The translations under genes and the position numbers were made by a program. The notes beneath the pieces were generated by a model. It saw only the letters and a list, made by a program, of their open reading frames with translations, did not search any database and was not told where the DNA came from. From Fredericiella sp963839515 (GTDB lineage: Bacteria; Chloroflexota; Anaerolineae; Caldilineales; Caldilineaceae), in NCBI GenBank assembly GCA_963839515.1, contig CAWIVN010000006.1, positions 130,289 through 194,288 on the forward strand: a DNA stretch of 64,000 bases, written 5' to 3'. Positions 17,886 to 27,527 of this stretch are shown piece by piece (positions within the stretch are counted from its first letter, which is position 1; each line of letters opens with the position of its first letter).

Positions 17886-20816
17886 TTAGGGAGCCCCGTC
17901 TTCTGGGATTACGGGCGTAACCGTTGCCTCTGCGGCGGGTGCGGCTGCGGGCGTTTCCACCGGCACGCCGGTCACCTGTGCCAACTGCTGAATCACCGTC
18001 TGCAACGCCTGCATCTCCTCGCCATATGCCGCCCAGTTGCCGGCGCGCAGCTGAGCCTGGGCATTGTTGTAGTGCGTGTTGGCGGCTAAAACCAGGTCCT
18101 CGAGGCTTGTATCCTGCAGCCCGTCAGAACCACTAATGCCAGTTACCGTGTCGGTCGCGCCACTTGCCGCGGAGGGCTCACCTGCCTGGGCCACAATCGC
18201 CAGGTCTTGCAGTCCCGCGCGTGTGACGGTTTCGCGACCGAACAGCTTGATCAGCGCTATGCCCAGATTCTCACCCATCACCACGCGATCCGCCGAGGCA
18301 ACTACGACGCGCTTGAGCTCGGGGATCTTACCGTTCTGCGCCTGCAGATACAGGGGCTCCACATAGAGCAGGCTGTTGCCGATCGGAATCACCAACAGGT
18401 TGCCTCGGATCACGCCGCTGCCTTGCTGGTTCCAGAGGCTGAGCTGGGCACTGATGGCGGGATCCTGATCGATGCGCGCTTCGATCTGCTGGGGACCAAA
18501 GAAGAGCGAATCCTTGCCAAATTCATAGACGATTATCTCGCCATACGAAGCCAGGTTGCTCTTGGCGGCCATCCACGACACCATGTTCTCGCGGTTGGCG
18601 GGCGTGAACGGCAGGATTTGAATGTAGTCGAGCTCGTTACTTCCCGGCAACTGCATCAAAACGTAGTAGGGTTCCAGCGGCTGCGGCTCGTTGTAGAAGA
18701 CCTCTTGCGGCCATGCCCACACATCTTCCTTATTGTAAAAGTCCAGGGGATTGGTCATGTGGAAGGTGCGATATTTCTGGGCCTGGACGGTGAATAGGTC
18801 GGTGGGATAGCGTACATGCCCAATGATCTCTTTGGGGAAGTCCGCCAACGGCTTGAAGAGGGCAGGGAAGATCTGGCGATAGGCGGCAGCCATGGGCTCA
18901 GCCTCGTCGATCACGTAGAAGTTTACCGACCCATCGTAGGCGTTCACGACCACCTTGATGGGATTGCGCATGTAGTTGATCGCGCCACCATATGGATCGC
19001 TGTATGGATAGCGGTCGCTGGTGGTATAGGCGTCGACGATCCAATACATGTGGCCATCAGTGCCGACTACAATATAGGGATCGCTGTCATAGGTTAGAAA
19101 CGGAGCCAACAACTGCACCCGCTCCATGATATTGCGCCGCCACAGCAGTTGGCTGTCGGCGGTAATATCCTGGTTGAGCAACAAATTGATCTCGGCAAAG
19201 CGGAGGGCAAACAGCAGGCGGTTCGCCCATGTCATGGGGACTCCCGTAGTGGCGTCAAAACGGGTCGTGGCGTAGCCGGTCTCTTGGGGATAGTTGAACT
19301 CATCCACGGCCGTGGCGCCGATCACATAATCGTTGGTCAACTCGCCAAAATACAGCTCGGGGCGCGTGACCGGAATCGTACCCTGCACCGGCAGGTCCTT
19401 GGCATAAAACTCGGGCAGACCGTCGGCGCTGACAAGCGCCGCGGGCGAGATCGCCACGCCATAACCGTGCGTGTAGACCAACTTTAGGTTGACCCACGTC
19501 TGTGCATCGGCGTTAAGGCGCTCCGGCTCCAACTCGCGCGCCGCAACCATCACCTGCTCAGTTTCACCGTCAATTTGGTAACGGTCCACATCTACGTCAT
19601 TAAAGGCGTAAAACTGGCGCAGCGCCTGGATTTGGTTGTATGTCTGCAGAAGCGGGCGATAATCCCACAAGCGCACATTGCGGATCGTTTCCGGCTGCTC
19701 GGCCAGCCCGGCAGGCGAGACTGCTCGATCGGCGTCGTAGGTGGACTCTTGGATTTTGTCCAGGTTGTAGGCCAGGCGCGTGTACTGGATGCTGTCCTCG
19801 ATGTAGGGCTTCTCCAGCGTCAACTCGTTGGGCGCGACCTGGAAGCGCTGCACAAAACCGGGATAGATGGAGCCGGCGCCAATCGTGATGATGACCCAGG
19901 CAACAATGACGCCCGCAATTGCCTTCCAACCACGCCCGATCGCCGCCACACCGACCAACAATACGGCGGCCACCAATGTGACCAGAGCCAGCAGGTTGTA
20001 AGCAGGAAGCTGTGCATGGATATCGGTGTAACTGCCACCATAGACCGGTCCACGTTGGCTGTAGACTAGGTCATACGCTTCCAGCCGATATTGCCACGCA
20101 ACCAGCAGCAGCAGCAGCGCTCCCAAAACGGCCAGGTGCAGACGGATGCTGCGCCGCACATTCCAGCCGCGCCAGCCGATGCCGGCCGTAATGGCAACCG
20201 CGGCGATGGTCGCCAGCAGCAGCAAGAATAACCAGCCGCGTAAGAGCTCCCAAATGGGCAGCGTGAAGACAAAAAACGACACATCCTGGTTGAAGATGGG
20301 GTCGCTGACCCCAAACGGGACCTGGTTGAAATAGAGCAGGAGCTGCTGCCAGTCACCGGCAAGGCCAAGCCCCATGAAGAATGCCAGGACGCCGGCCGCA
20401 GCGATCAGCACCGCGGGTACGCGCACGCCAAAGGCCGCAGCAATCTGCTCGGGAGGTGTGCCGACCAGCCCGAACGGCTCCAGGCGCCTTGCCAGCAGTA
20501 TGTTGAGCGTAATGAATAGCCAGGCAATCAAGGTGCCGGCAACAAACAGGCCGGCGGAGGCTGTCAAGCGTGTGAAGTAGACCGACTCATAGCCAAGACT
20601 GCGGTACCAGGCAGAATCGGTGAGAAAGCCCAAGCCTACGTTGAAGGCGAAGAACAGGGCCACGGGAATCAGCAACCAAAGCCACGTCCGTGAGGGCTGG
20701 CCCTGCGGCACACGGCGCGGCTCCTGCTGTTCCGGCGGCGGCACCCAGCCGCCGTCGCGCTGTAGATTCTCCTCGATCGAACGGATCAAGTCACCAAACG
20801 GATCATGTTCGCGCAT
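17886..20816 (-). CDS. UPF0182 family membrane protein
   Basis: 976 residues. A Pro/Gln-rich cytoplasmic start is followed by seven hydrophobic segments between about residues 43 and 320, then a large exoplasmic domain of about 600 residues. VPFGVSDPIFNQDVSFFVFTLP, VWDYRPLLQTYNQIQALRQFYAFNDVDVDRY and YPTDLFTVQAQKYRTFHM are segments characteristic of UPF0182, a family in Actinobacteria, Chloroflexota and cyanobacteria without assigned function. The C-terminal 60 residues are an Ala/Pro-rich tail after a coiled region. A reverse-strand TACAAT at 20869-20874 preceded by TG may be its promoter. Confidence 0.9.
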   Translation of the reverse strand: MREHDPFGDLIRSIEENLQRDGGWVPPPEQQEPRRVPQGQPSRTWLWLLIPVALFFAFNVGLGFLTDSAWYRSLGYESVYFTRLTASAGLFVAGTLIAWLFITLNILLARRLEPFGLVGTPPEQIAAAFGVRVPAVLIAAAGVLAFFMGLGLAGDWQQLLLYFNQVPFGVSDPIFNQDVSFFVFTLPIWELLRGWLFLLLLATIAAVAITAGIGWRGWNVRRSIRLHLAVLGALLLLLVAWQYRLEAYDLVYSQRGPVYGGSYTDIHAQLPAYNLLALVTLVAAVLLVGVAAIGRGWKAIAGVIVAWVIITIGAGSIYPGFVQRFQVAPNELTLEKPYIEDSIQYTRLAYNLDKIQESTYDADRAVSPAGLAEQPETIRNVRLWDYRPLLQTYNQIQALRQFYAFNDVDVDRYQIDGETEQVMVAARELEPERLNADAQTWVNLKLVYTHGYGVAISPAALVSADGLPEFYAKDLPVQGTIPVTRPELYFGELTNDYVIGATAVDEFNYPQETGYATTRFDATTGVPMTWANRLLFALRFAEINLLLNQDITADSQLLWRRNIMERVQLLAPFLTYDSDPYIVVGTDGHMYWIVDAYTTSDRYPYSDPYGGAINYMRNPIKVVVNAYDGSVNFYVIDEAEPMAAAYRQIFPALFKPLADFPKEIIGHVRYPTDLFTVQAQKYRTFHMTNPLDFYNKEDVWAWPQEVFYNEPQPLEPYYVLMQLPGSNELDYIQILPFTPANRENMVSWMAAKSNLASYGEIIVYEFGKDSLFFGPQQIEARIDQDPAISAQLSLWNQQGSGVIRGNLLVIPIGNSLLYVEPLYLQAQNGKIPELKRVVVASADRVVMGENLGIALIKLFGRETVTRAGLQDLAIVAQAGEPSAASGATDTVTGISGSDGLQDTSLEDLVLAANTHYNNAQAQLRAGNWAAYGEEMQALQTVIQQLAQVTGVPVETPAAAPAAEATVTPVIPEDGAP

Positions 20817-20982
20817 ATGTCAACTCGTTTTGAAGGGAAACCTTTTGTTTATGTTTACACACTCTTCTATTGTAACAGATGGAACAAGCCCCCGTTGTGA
20901 CTGCGCACCCGGTCTACTGCCCTGCGCATGCGGCGGTAGACAGGGTACCTGGCCGAGAGTCACCATCCTGGCGGCAGTGCGC

Positions 20983-20988
20983 TATAAT
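20983..20988 (+). promoter_or_regulatory. -10 box, probable leaderless promoter
   Basis: A perfect TATAAT ends only 7 nt before ATG 20996. With the usual distance from -10 to the transcription start, the mRNA would begin at or very near the ATG, so the downstream gene is probably leaderless. The -35 region is poor. Confidence 0.6.
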
Positions 20989-20995
20989 AGCCCGT

Positions 20996-21454
20996 ATGTC
21001 CGATCACCGCTGGCCAGACAACCTTATGCGTCCCGAGCCTGACAGTATTACCCATTTACTGCGCCGCTTCTGGCAAGAACTGGCCACTTTGCCCGACCTG
21101 CTCCAGCGCGAGGAACAGTTGCTGGCCGCCGCCTGCACGGCAACGCTGCGCCAGAATGTGCTCGAAATGATGTTGGCGCTTAATGGCATCGCCTATCCGC
21201 GCGCCACGCTCCACCTCAATACCTATCTCGGTCAGAGCCAGCGGGCTGCCATCGAAAAAACGCTGCTGGTCCCAGCTGTAGCCGCCGACAGCTGGATCGG
21301 ACAGGCGGTAGCCCTGGTCGTGATCTACCGCTGGTACGCTCCCCAACTCGTCGCCGCCTATAACTTAGTATACGACGACACGTTAGAGGCAGATACGCTG
21401 GCACGTCTGCAAACAGAACTGCCTGACTGGCCACGCGCGATTACGACCGATTGA
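20996..21454 (+). CDS. Uncharacterised 152-residue protein
   Basis: Not recognised. 152 residues, soluble, mostly predicted helical, starting MSDHRWPDNLMRPEPDS. A Leu-rich helix region (LLRRFWQELATLPDLLQREEQLLAAA) leads to a conserved-looking hydrophobic core (SWIGQAVALVVIYRWYAPQLVAAYNLVYDD). There is no signal peptide or metal motif. ATG 20996 is supported by the adjacent -10 box; no ribosome-binding site is present. The glycosyltransferase gene starts 4 nt after its stop, so the two are probably co-transcribed. Confidence 0.6.
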   Translation: MSDHRWPDNLMRPEPDSITHLLRRFWQELATLPDLLQREEQLLAAACTATLRQNVLEMMLALNGIAYPRATLHLNTYLGQSQRAAIEKTLLVPAVAADSWIGQAVALVVIYRWYAPQLVAAYNLVYDDTLEADTLARLQTELPDWPRAITTD

Positions 21455-21458
21455 TGCC

Positions 21459-22637
21459 ATGGCGTATACCCACTACACTGCAACCACTGATCGTCACGTC
21501 TGCTTCGTAGCGCCGTTTGGGCTGGGGCAGAAGACGACTGTCTGGGCCCGTACGCTGCCGTTGGCAAAGCAGATCGTCGCCCGCAATTGGCGGGCGACGA
21601 TCTTGATACCGCCGTGGGATACACCTGCCGACGCCGGCAAGTCCTGGACGGATGATGGTGTAAATGTGGTCAATGTGGCGACTCGAGGCGGCCTACCGGC
21701 CACGACCAGGCGTTTGCTACGCGAACTCGATGCGCGCCGGCCGGACTTAGTGCATATAGTGAAACCACGCGCGCATGCCGGACTGGTGCAATGGTGGCTG
21801 GTAAACCGCCGTGCAACCGTCAAGCCCCGATTGGTGCTCGACATTGACGACTGGGAGCAGGCCTGGGCTCCGATTAACGGCTATTCGTGGCCCTTGGCAC
21901 GCTTCCTCGCCTGGCAGGAAGAATGGGGCATCCGCCATGCGGGGGCGATTACCGCTGCCAGCCGCTGGCTCGTACGACGGGCACACGAGTACGCTGCCCC
22001 CACTCCGATCCTCTATTTGCCCAATGGCATCAGTCCACCCGCTGGCTCAGGGACAGGATGGCGCCCCAATCCCTCTGGATCTGTCCTCTTTTTTACACGC
22101 TTCGTGGAAATCACGCCCGACTGGCTGGCCGAATTCTGCTCATTACTATACGCAAAACGGCCGCAGACGCCGATCATCGTTGCCGGTACGCCTGTGCAGC
22201 CCGGATTGGACGCGCCTTTTCGGCGCCAGGTTGCCGCCACGCCTGCTGCCGACGTGGTGCAATGGCGGGGCTTCGTAGCGCTGGCAGATCTGCCAAAACT
22301 GTATGCCGGCACCGGTTGCGCCATCTTTCCAGCCGCTAACGTGCCGCTCCAGCAGGCCAAGTGCAGTGTGCGCCTGGCCACTACCCTCCTGCAGGGTGTG
22401 CCTGTCGTCGCCAGCGCCGTAGGCGAACAGGCTGCCTATGGCGCAGACGGGGCAGCACGGCTGATCCCACCGGATACGGCGCCTGCCGAGTTCGCCGCCG
22501 CGGTCGACGAGGTGCTGCGGCATCCGGAAGAGCAGATCACCCTTGGGGCCGCAGCACGGACGCACCTGGTGCAACGTTACTCCTGGACAAATCTAGCCCA
22601 GGAGTTGGACGATTTCTATACGAAGTTGCTTGCGTAA
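21459..22637 (+). CDS. Glycosyltransferase, GT4/GT-B type
   Basis: 392 residues with two Rossmann-like halves. The N-terminal half contains FVAPFGLGQKTTVWARTLPLAKQ and HIVKPRAHAG. The C-terminal donor half has VQWRGFVALADLPKLYAGTGCAIFPA, then LLQGVPVVASAVGEQAAY, which fits the GT4 nucleotide-sugar site, although the usual E-x7-E pair is not clear. It probably transfers a sugar to a glycolipid or polysaccharide. Donor and acceptor are unknown. Start ATG 21459 follows the upstream stop closely; no separate promoter is seen. Confidence 0.8.
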   Translation: MAYTHYTATTDRHVCFVAPFGLGQKTTVWARTLPLAKQIVARNWRATILIPPWDTPADAGKSWTDDGVNVVNVATRGGLPATTRRLLRELDARRPDLVHIVKPRAHAGLVQWWLVNRRATVKPRLVLDIDDWEQAWAPINGYSWPLARFLAWQEEWGIRHAGAITAASRWLVRRAHEYAAPTPILYLPNGISPPAGSGTGWRPNPSGSVLFFTRFVEITPDWLAEFCSLLYAKRPQTPIIVAGTPVQPGLDAPFRRQVAATPAADVVQWRGFVALADLPKLYAGTGCAIFPAANVPLQQAKCSVRLATTLLQGVPVVASAVGEQAAYGADGAARLIPPDTAPAEFAAAVDEVLRHPEEQITLGAAARTHLVQRYSWTNLAQELDDFYTKLLA

Positions 22638-22646
22638 TGATAATGG

Positions 22647-23585
22647 CTAAGGCAGCGGCAGTCGTGGGTACTTCTTGCCACCGTCCGCACGTTCGGCTGC
22701 CCGCTGTTGGGCCTGAGCTTCCAACTCGGCGCGTGCCTTGAGACGAGCCTCGTAGCGCTGACGCTCACGCTGCTGCCAGCGGCCCATCTCTTCCCCGGCA
22801 TCGATGTTGCGAGCAAAAATGAGGAAACCGGTATGCGGAACGGCCGTGTCGTCGGGGCGCAGGCGATCGGGTGTAGGCTTGTAGGGACGTAACAGCAGTT
22901 CCTCCACCGCCACGTCGACAAAATGATACGCCTCGAACCCGCGCAACAGCTCGATCACCTGGTTGACCGTGGGAACCATGGCGGCGAAAAAGCCGCCGAG
23001 CTTGAGCGCCGCACGCACGTGCTCCAGGTACAACCAAGGCTCACGCACGTCGAGCACCAGCGCATCGGCGCTACTGGCTTTGAAGCCATGTTCGATGTCC
23101 GCCAGGTGCATGCGCACATACGGCAGCATGCCGACGCGCTCAAGGTTGTCGCGCGCCACGTTGAGCACCTCAGGCCGCGCCTCATGCGTGTGCACCAGCC
23201 CAGTGGGAGACACGGCCCAGGCCAGCGCGGTGGTCAAGCCACCGCTGCCGGTGCCCGCCTCGATCACCTGATCGCCGGCCCGCAGGCTGAGCCGGTGCAC
23301 AATATAGGCGGCGTCCTTCGGATAGATGATCTGGGTGCCACGTTTCAGCTGCTGAATCAGGTCGGTCAGTCCCGGCGCAAGCAGCAAGGCGCGATGGCCG
23401 GAATGGCTTTGCACGGCGCTGCCCCATGCCACGCCGATCAGCTCGTCGTGGCGCAAGGCGCCGAAATGGGTATGGGTAGTTTGGCCCGGGAGCAGGCGCA
23501 TGACATAACGTTTGTGATCAGAGGAGAGGAGCAGGACAAGGTCGCCTGCGCATGTCAAGGTGTTGAGCATTATGGTATCTGGCAT
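22647..23585 (-). CDS. trmI: tRNA (adenine-58-N1)-methyltransferase, TrmI type
   Basis: 312 residues. An N-terminal beta domain is followed by the marker IIYPKDAAYIVHRLSLRAGDQVIEAGTGSGGLTTALA, which carries the SAM-binding EAGTGSGG loop, and by DALVLDVREPWLYLEHV, matching the TrmI active-site motif. TrmI makes m1A58 in the T-loop of tRNAs. The C-terminal 55 residues are an extra Lys/Arg/Glu-rich helical tail. ATG 23585 is preferred because a TATAAT sits 8 nt upstream. It converges on the glycosyltransferase with 9 nt between. Confidence 0.88.
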   Translation of the reverse strand: MPDTIMLNTLTCAGDLVLLLSSDHKRYVMRLLPGQTTHTHFGALRHDELIGVAWGSAVQSHSGHRALLLAPGLTDLIQQLKRGTQIIYPKDAAYIVHRLSLRAGDQVIEAGTGSGGLTTALAWAVSPTGLVHTHEARPEVLNVARDNLERVGMLPYVRMHLADIEHGFKASSADALVLDVREPWLYLEHVRAALKLGGFFAAMVPTVNQVIELLRGFEAYHFVDVAVEELLLRPYKPTPDRLRPDDTAVPHTGFLIFARNIDAGEEMGRWQQRERQRYEARLKARAELEAQAQQRAAERADGGKKYPRLPLP

Positions 23586-23593
23586 AAGCAATG

Positions 23594-23599
23594 ATTATA
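23594..23599 (-). promoter_or_regulatory. -10 box, probable leaderless promoter of the trmI-like gene
   Basis: Reverse-strand TATAAT ends 8 nt before ATG 23585, with no ribosome-binding site between. The start of transcription should fall at or just before the start codon. No good -35 box is visible. Confidence 0.55.
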
Positions 23600-23733
23600 C
23601 ACCAAGAGAGGGTGCGATTATGCTCCTGAGATAATTGTTTGCCCTGCGTAATTGACAGCGCAAAAGTACTGCCGGTAGAATCGCCCTAGCTGCGTTCCTC
23701 GGTGCAGTAATCCCGCTCGCGTGGAGGTTAGAT

Positions 23734-24747
23734 ATGCCGTACAAGCCGACGAAGACTTGGATCGTGCTTTTGGGTACGCTGCTAATCGTTTCGACGCTCG
23801 CCCTGAGTGGCTGCGGCGCGCGCGCCGGCGCCGGCGAAACGGCCGTAATTGCTCCCCTTACCGATCAACTTGGCGGCGCCTCGCTGTTGGCCGATTTGCC
23901 GTCGCTTGTGATCACCTACAATAGCGCAGGCGAGCCCAGCCTCGGCCACACGCCGCTTGGCGACCTGCAGGCGCTGGCGCCCGGCGCACTCCTCGGCCAG
24001 TTGACGCTGGACCCCGCCATGATCGAGCGCCTGACGGCAGCAGGCATCCAGCATATTCAGGTGAGCAATACGCCCACCGGCATCCGCATCCTTGTCGACG
24101 GCGAGGCACTGCCAACCCTGGTCTGGGACGCAAACTCACTCGACACTTTGATTGGGCTACTGGAGCCGATCGAACCGTCCGCTGTTGCCTCCTTGGGCAG
24201 CCTGCTGGATACCATCACAAACCTAGGCATTGGCCTGGTCGTGCGCCTGCCCGTCCGGGAGGGCGAACAGGAAATCCCGCTCATCGTCCAGGGAGCCGGC
24301 TCGAACGCGGCCGCGGCGCAAGAGGCGCAGCAGGGATTTCTGGCGCGTGCGGGTGGTCCACCGGTCGTGCAGATCCCGGTTGAATACGCCGCAGACGGTA
24401 CATGGACGGTGCAAGGACTGTCCGACACGGAATGGCAGGCGCTCACTGGGCTGCCGTTTGGCTACATACGCCTGAATCCCGAACTCGTTCAGGGTGCACT
24501 GAACGCCGGCATCGACCAGGTGATCGTGTGGACGGACAGTGAAGGCATCCACGTTACGATCGGCGATCGCGACCTGCCCTATCTGCGCTGGGCAGATGGC
24601 GGGATCCGCACGTTGCTCGACCTCTTCATACGTCTGGGCATCGTCCAGAGCAACACGATCGACCAACATACACTTGACCTTGCATTGGAGCAATGGCTGC
24701 CGGCGTTGCAATCCACGAATTTGCGCATCGTGGTGCATTTTCCCTAA
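23734..24747 (+). CDS. Lipoprotein with an internal duplication, unknown function
   Basis: 337 residues. The signal peptide ends with LALSGC (lipobox Cys at 27), so it is lipid-anchored outside. Two similar units are visible: residues about 75-145 (GQLTLDPAMIERLTAAGIQHIQVSNTPTGIRILVDGEALP) and about 240-310 (IRLNPELVQGALNAGIDQVIVWTDSEGIHVTIGDRDLP). Each is followed by a Trp and a Leu-rich helix. I do not recognise the fold or family. GGAGG at 23720-23724 is upstream of ATG 23734 at good spacing. Confidence 0.72.
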   Translation: MPYKPTKTWIVLLGTLLIVSTLALSGCGARAGAGETAVIAPLTDQLGGASLLADLPSLVITYNSAGEPSLGHTPLGDLQALAPGALLGQLTLDPAMIERLTAAGIQHIQVSNTPTGIRILVDGEALPTLVWDANSLDTLIGLLEPIEPSAVASLGSLLDTITNLGIGLVVRLPVREGEQEIPLIVQGAGSNAAAAQEAQQGFLARAGGPPVVQIPVEYAADGTWTVQGLSDTEWQALTGLPFGYIRLNPELVQGALNAGIDQVIVWTDSEGIHVTIGDRDLPYLRWADGGIRTLLDLFIRLGIVQSNTIDQHTLDLALEQWLPALQSTNLRIVVHFP

Positions 24748-24758
24748 GAGTAGAGCTG

Positions 24759-25454
24759 TCAGTTGCGCAGCGCCGCTCGGCCCAAGCCGCGCAGGCTGGT
24801 GACCAAGGCAGGCAGTTCTTGGAGATTGAAACGAGCCAGGCGCAGGACGACGGTGCATTCGGGATCGGCATCAGCTTGCACGCTGATGCGCACGAGAAAT
24901 GGGCGAAAACGAGTCTGCAGGTCCAGAAAAACGTGCTCGATCGCGCCCGTATTGGCGCCGCGTACGGCGTATTCGGCGTTCACTACATCCAGCCGGCGCA
25001 GCACCCAAAGGTGGCTGCGGTCACGCTGGGCCAAGGCCCTGCCAGGAGCCTGCCCCTCGTGCCAGATCAATTCCGCCGCCGGCCGCGACGGCAGCTTTGC
25101 CACAAACACAAGCCTTTCGGCATGATGCGTCACCGGGTTGAGTACTTGACCGGCCAGGTCAAGTGTCTGCGCTGCCCGATAGTCGGCCACGAAATGCAGA
25201 AATGGTTCGGGGGCCGGCTGCAGGGAGCCGACAAAACCACCGGGATCGGGCCCACGCAACATCGCGATCCGCCCGCGTGTGCTCTCGTTCAACGCCGCCA
25301 AGATCTCACGTCCCCGGCGCACCGACTGGACTCGCGCCGCAATGACGGCCAATATAAATAACAGCAAGAGAGCGACGAACGACGTTACGACAAGGCGGTT
25401 GGCCAACAAATCGGACACGACTGGCGGTAGAGAGTCGTTCAGCAGGTCGGTCAT
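24759..25454 (-). CDS. Single-pass membrane protein of unknown function
   Basis: 231 residues. One strong membrane segment (VVTSFVALLLLFILAVIAARV, about residues 22-43) is followed by a basic stretch and a cytoplasmic or exoplasmic domain of 185 residues with no recognised motif. It converges with the lipoprotein gene (11 nt apart) and diverges from ybaK. The pair of short spacings suggests a compact region, but no functional link can be drawn. Confidence 0.6.
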   Translation of the reverse strand: MTDLLNDSLPPVVSDLLANRLVVTSFVALLLLFILAVIAARVQSVRRGREILAALNESTRGRIAMLRGPDPGGFVGSLQPAPEPFLHFVADYRAAQTLDLAGQVLNPVTHHAERLVFVAKLPSRPAAELIWHEGQAPGRALAQRDRSHLWVLRRLDVVNAEYAVRGANTGAIEHVFLDLQTRFRPFLVRISVQADADPECTVVLRLARFNLQELPALVTSLRGLGRAALRN

Positions 25455-25489
25455 AGCAAAATTGTCGGTTCACCAGAGAGAAAAGTCAA

Positions 25490-25987
25490 ATGAACGCAAA
25501 AAATAGCGAGTTCAGAAACAACACCACGCGCTTGCTGGATGCGCAAAAGGTGAAATATGAGGTCTTCACCTATAACTATGACGGCGGCGTGCACTCTGCC
25601 GTGGAAGTGGCCGACGCCATTGGGCTGCCGGCACAGCAGGTATTTAAGACCTTGGTTGCACAGGCGGACGATCCCAAGCGCAAGCCGATGCTGGTGATCG
25701 TTCCGGGACCGGACACGCTCGACTTGCGCGTGTTGGCCAAGGCTGTCAACGCCAAAAAGGTCAAGATGGCGACGCACGCCGATGCCGAGAGGTTGACGGG
25801 GCTGCAAACCGGCGGCATCAGTGCCCTGGCGCTTATCAACAAGGGCTTTGATGTCTATCTTGACGACCAGGCCAACCAGTTTGAGCAGATTGCCGTCAGT
25901 GCAGGGCAGAGAGGAGCCAACATCTTGCTGCCGGTCAAGGAGTTGGTGCGCTTGACGCGGGCGCGCGTGGTTAACCTGGCCGGTTGA
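25490..25987 (+). CDS. ybaK: Cys-tRNA(Pro)/Cys-tRNA deacylase, YbaK/EbsC family
   Basis: 165 residues, full length for YbaK. Features: the N-terminal TRLLDAQKVKYEVFTY, a VFKTLVAQ segment with the catalytic-site lysine, and the glycine-rich LTGLQTGGISAL loop that forms the active site with the neighbouring LINKGFDVYLD. The enzyme hydrolyses Cys mischarged on tRNA-Pro in trans. Start ATG 25490 has AGAGAGAAAAG upstream. It is transcribed away from the single-pass membrane protein gene. Confidence 0.92.
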   Translation: MNAKNSEFRNNTTRLLDAQKVKYEVFTYNYDGGVHSAVEVADAIGLPAQQVFKTLVAQADDPKRKPMLVIVPGPDTLDLRVLAKAVNAKKVKMATHADAERLTGLQTGGISALALINKGFDVYLDDQANQFEQIAVSAGQRGANILLPVKELVRLTRARVVNLAG

Positions 25988-26007
25988 GTGTATCGAGTAA
26001 GGCAACA

Positions 26008-26069
26008 CGGGCATGGTGCGCAGCTCGCTGCGCCTCGCATGCCCGGAGACCCGCACGAGGACGTGCGGG
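26008..26069. repeat. Two adjacent GC-rich hairpins in the ybaK-acyl-CoA dehydrogenase gap
   Basis: CGGGCATG (26008-26015) pairs with CATGCCCG (26038-26045), enclosing a second stem GCGCAG/CTGCGC (26018-26023, 26028-26033) with a CTCG loop. A few bases on, CCCGCAC (26050-26056) pairs with GTGCGGG (26063-26069). No U-tract follows. The remaining 259-nt gap shows no gene. It could be a structured leader of the acyl-CoA dehydrogenase mRNA, a processing site, or a dispersed palindromic repeat. Confidence 0.5.
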
Positions 26070-26246
26070 CTGCGCGGGAGAGTCAGGTGCAGGGTCATAC
26101 GCGGCGAGGCCTGTAGGACGGGGAGTCGAGGCGAACAGGGTGAAAACAGCTCCAGAATTTTGCTTGGTTTGAATGTGGGCAGTTGCAGTTTGTGACCCAC
26201 CTGGACAATCCGGCTCACGCCGGCTACGCACGAAGGGAAAACCGAC

Positions 26247-27416
<1,170 letters not shown>

Positions 27417-27441
27417 CGGGCACAACCGCCGCTAACCGTAG

Positions 27442-27509
27442 GGGCACAAGGTCCGGCGGCAGTAGCGATTTCTATTTCAGCGAGGCTCGCACCGCCGGAC
27501 CTTGTGCCC
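27442..27509. repeat. 18-bp perfect inverted repeat after acyl-CoA dehydrogenase
   Basis: GGGCACAAGGTCCGGCGG at 27442-27459 is repeated in inverted form at 27492-27509, with a 32-nt spacer. It lies between convergent genes. No run of T follows on either strand, so it is not a textbook terminator. The arms look like the ends of a small dispersed palindromic element. Confidence 0.6.
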
Positions 27510-27527
27510 TCACCAATTGTTACGTCG

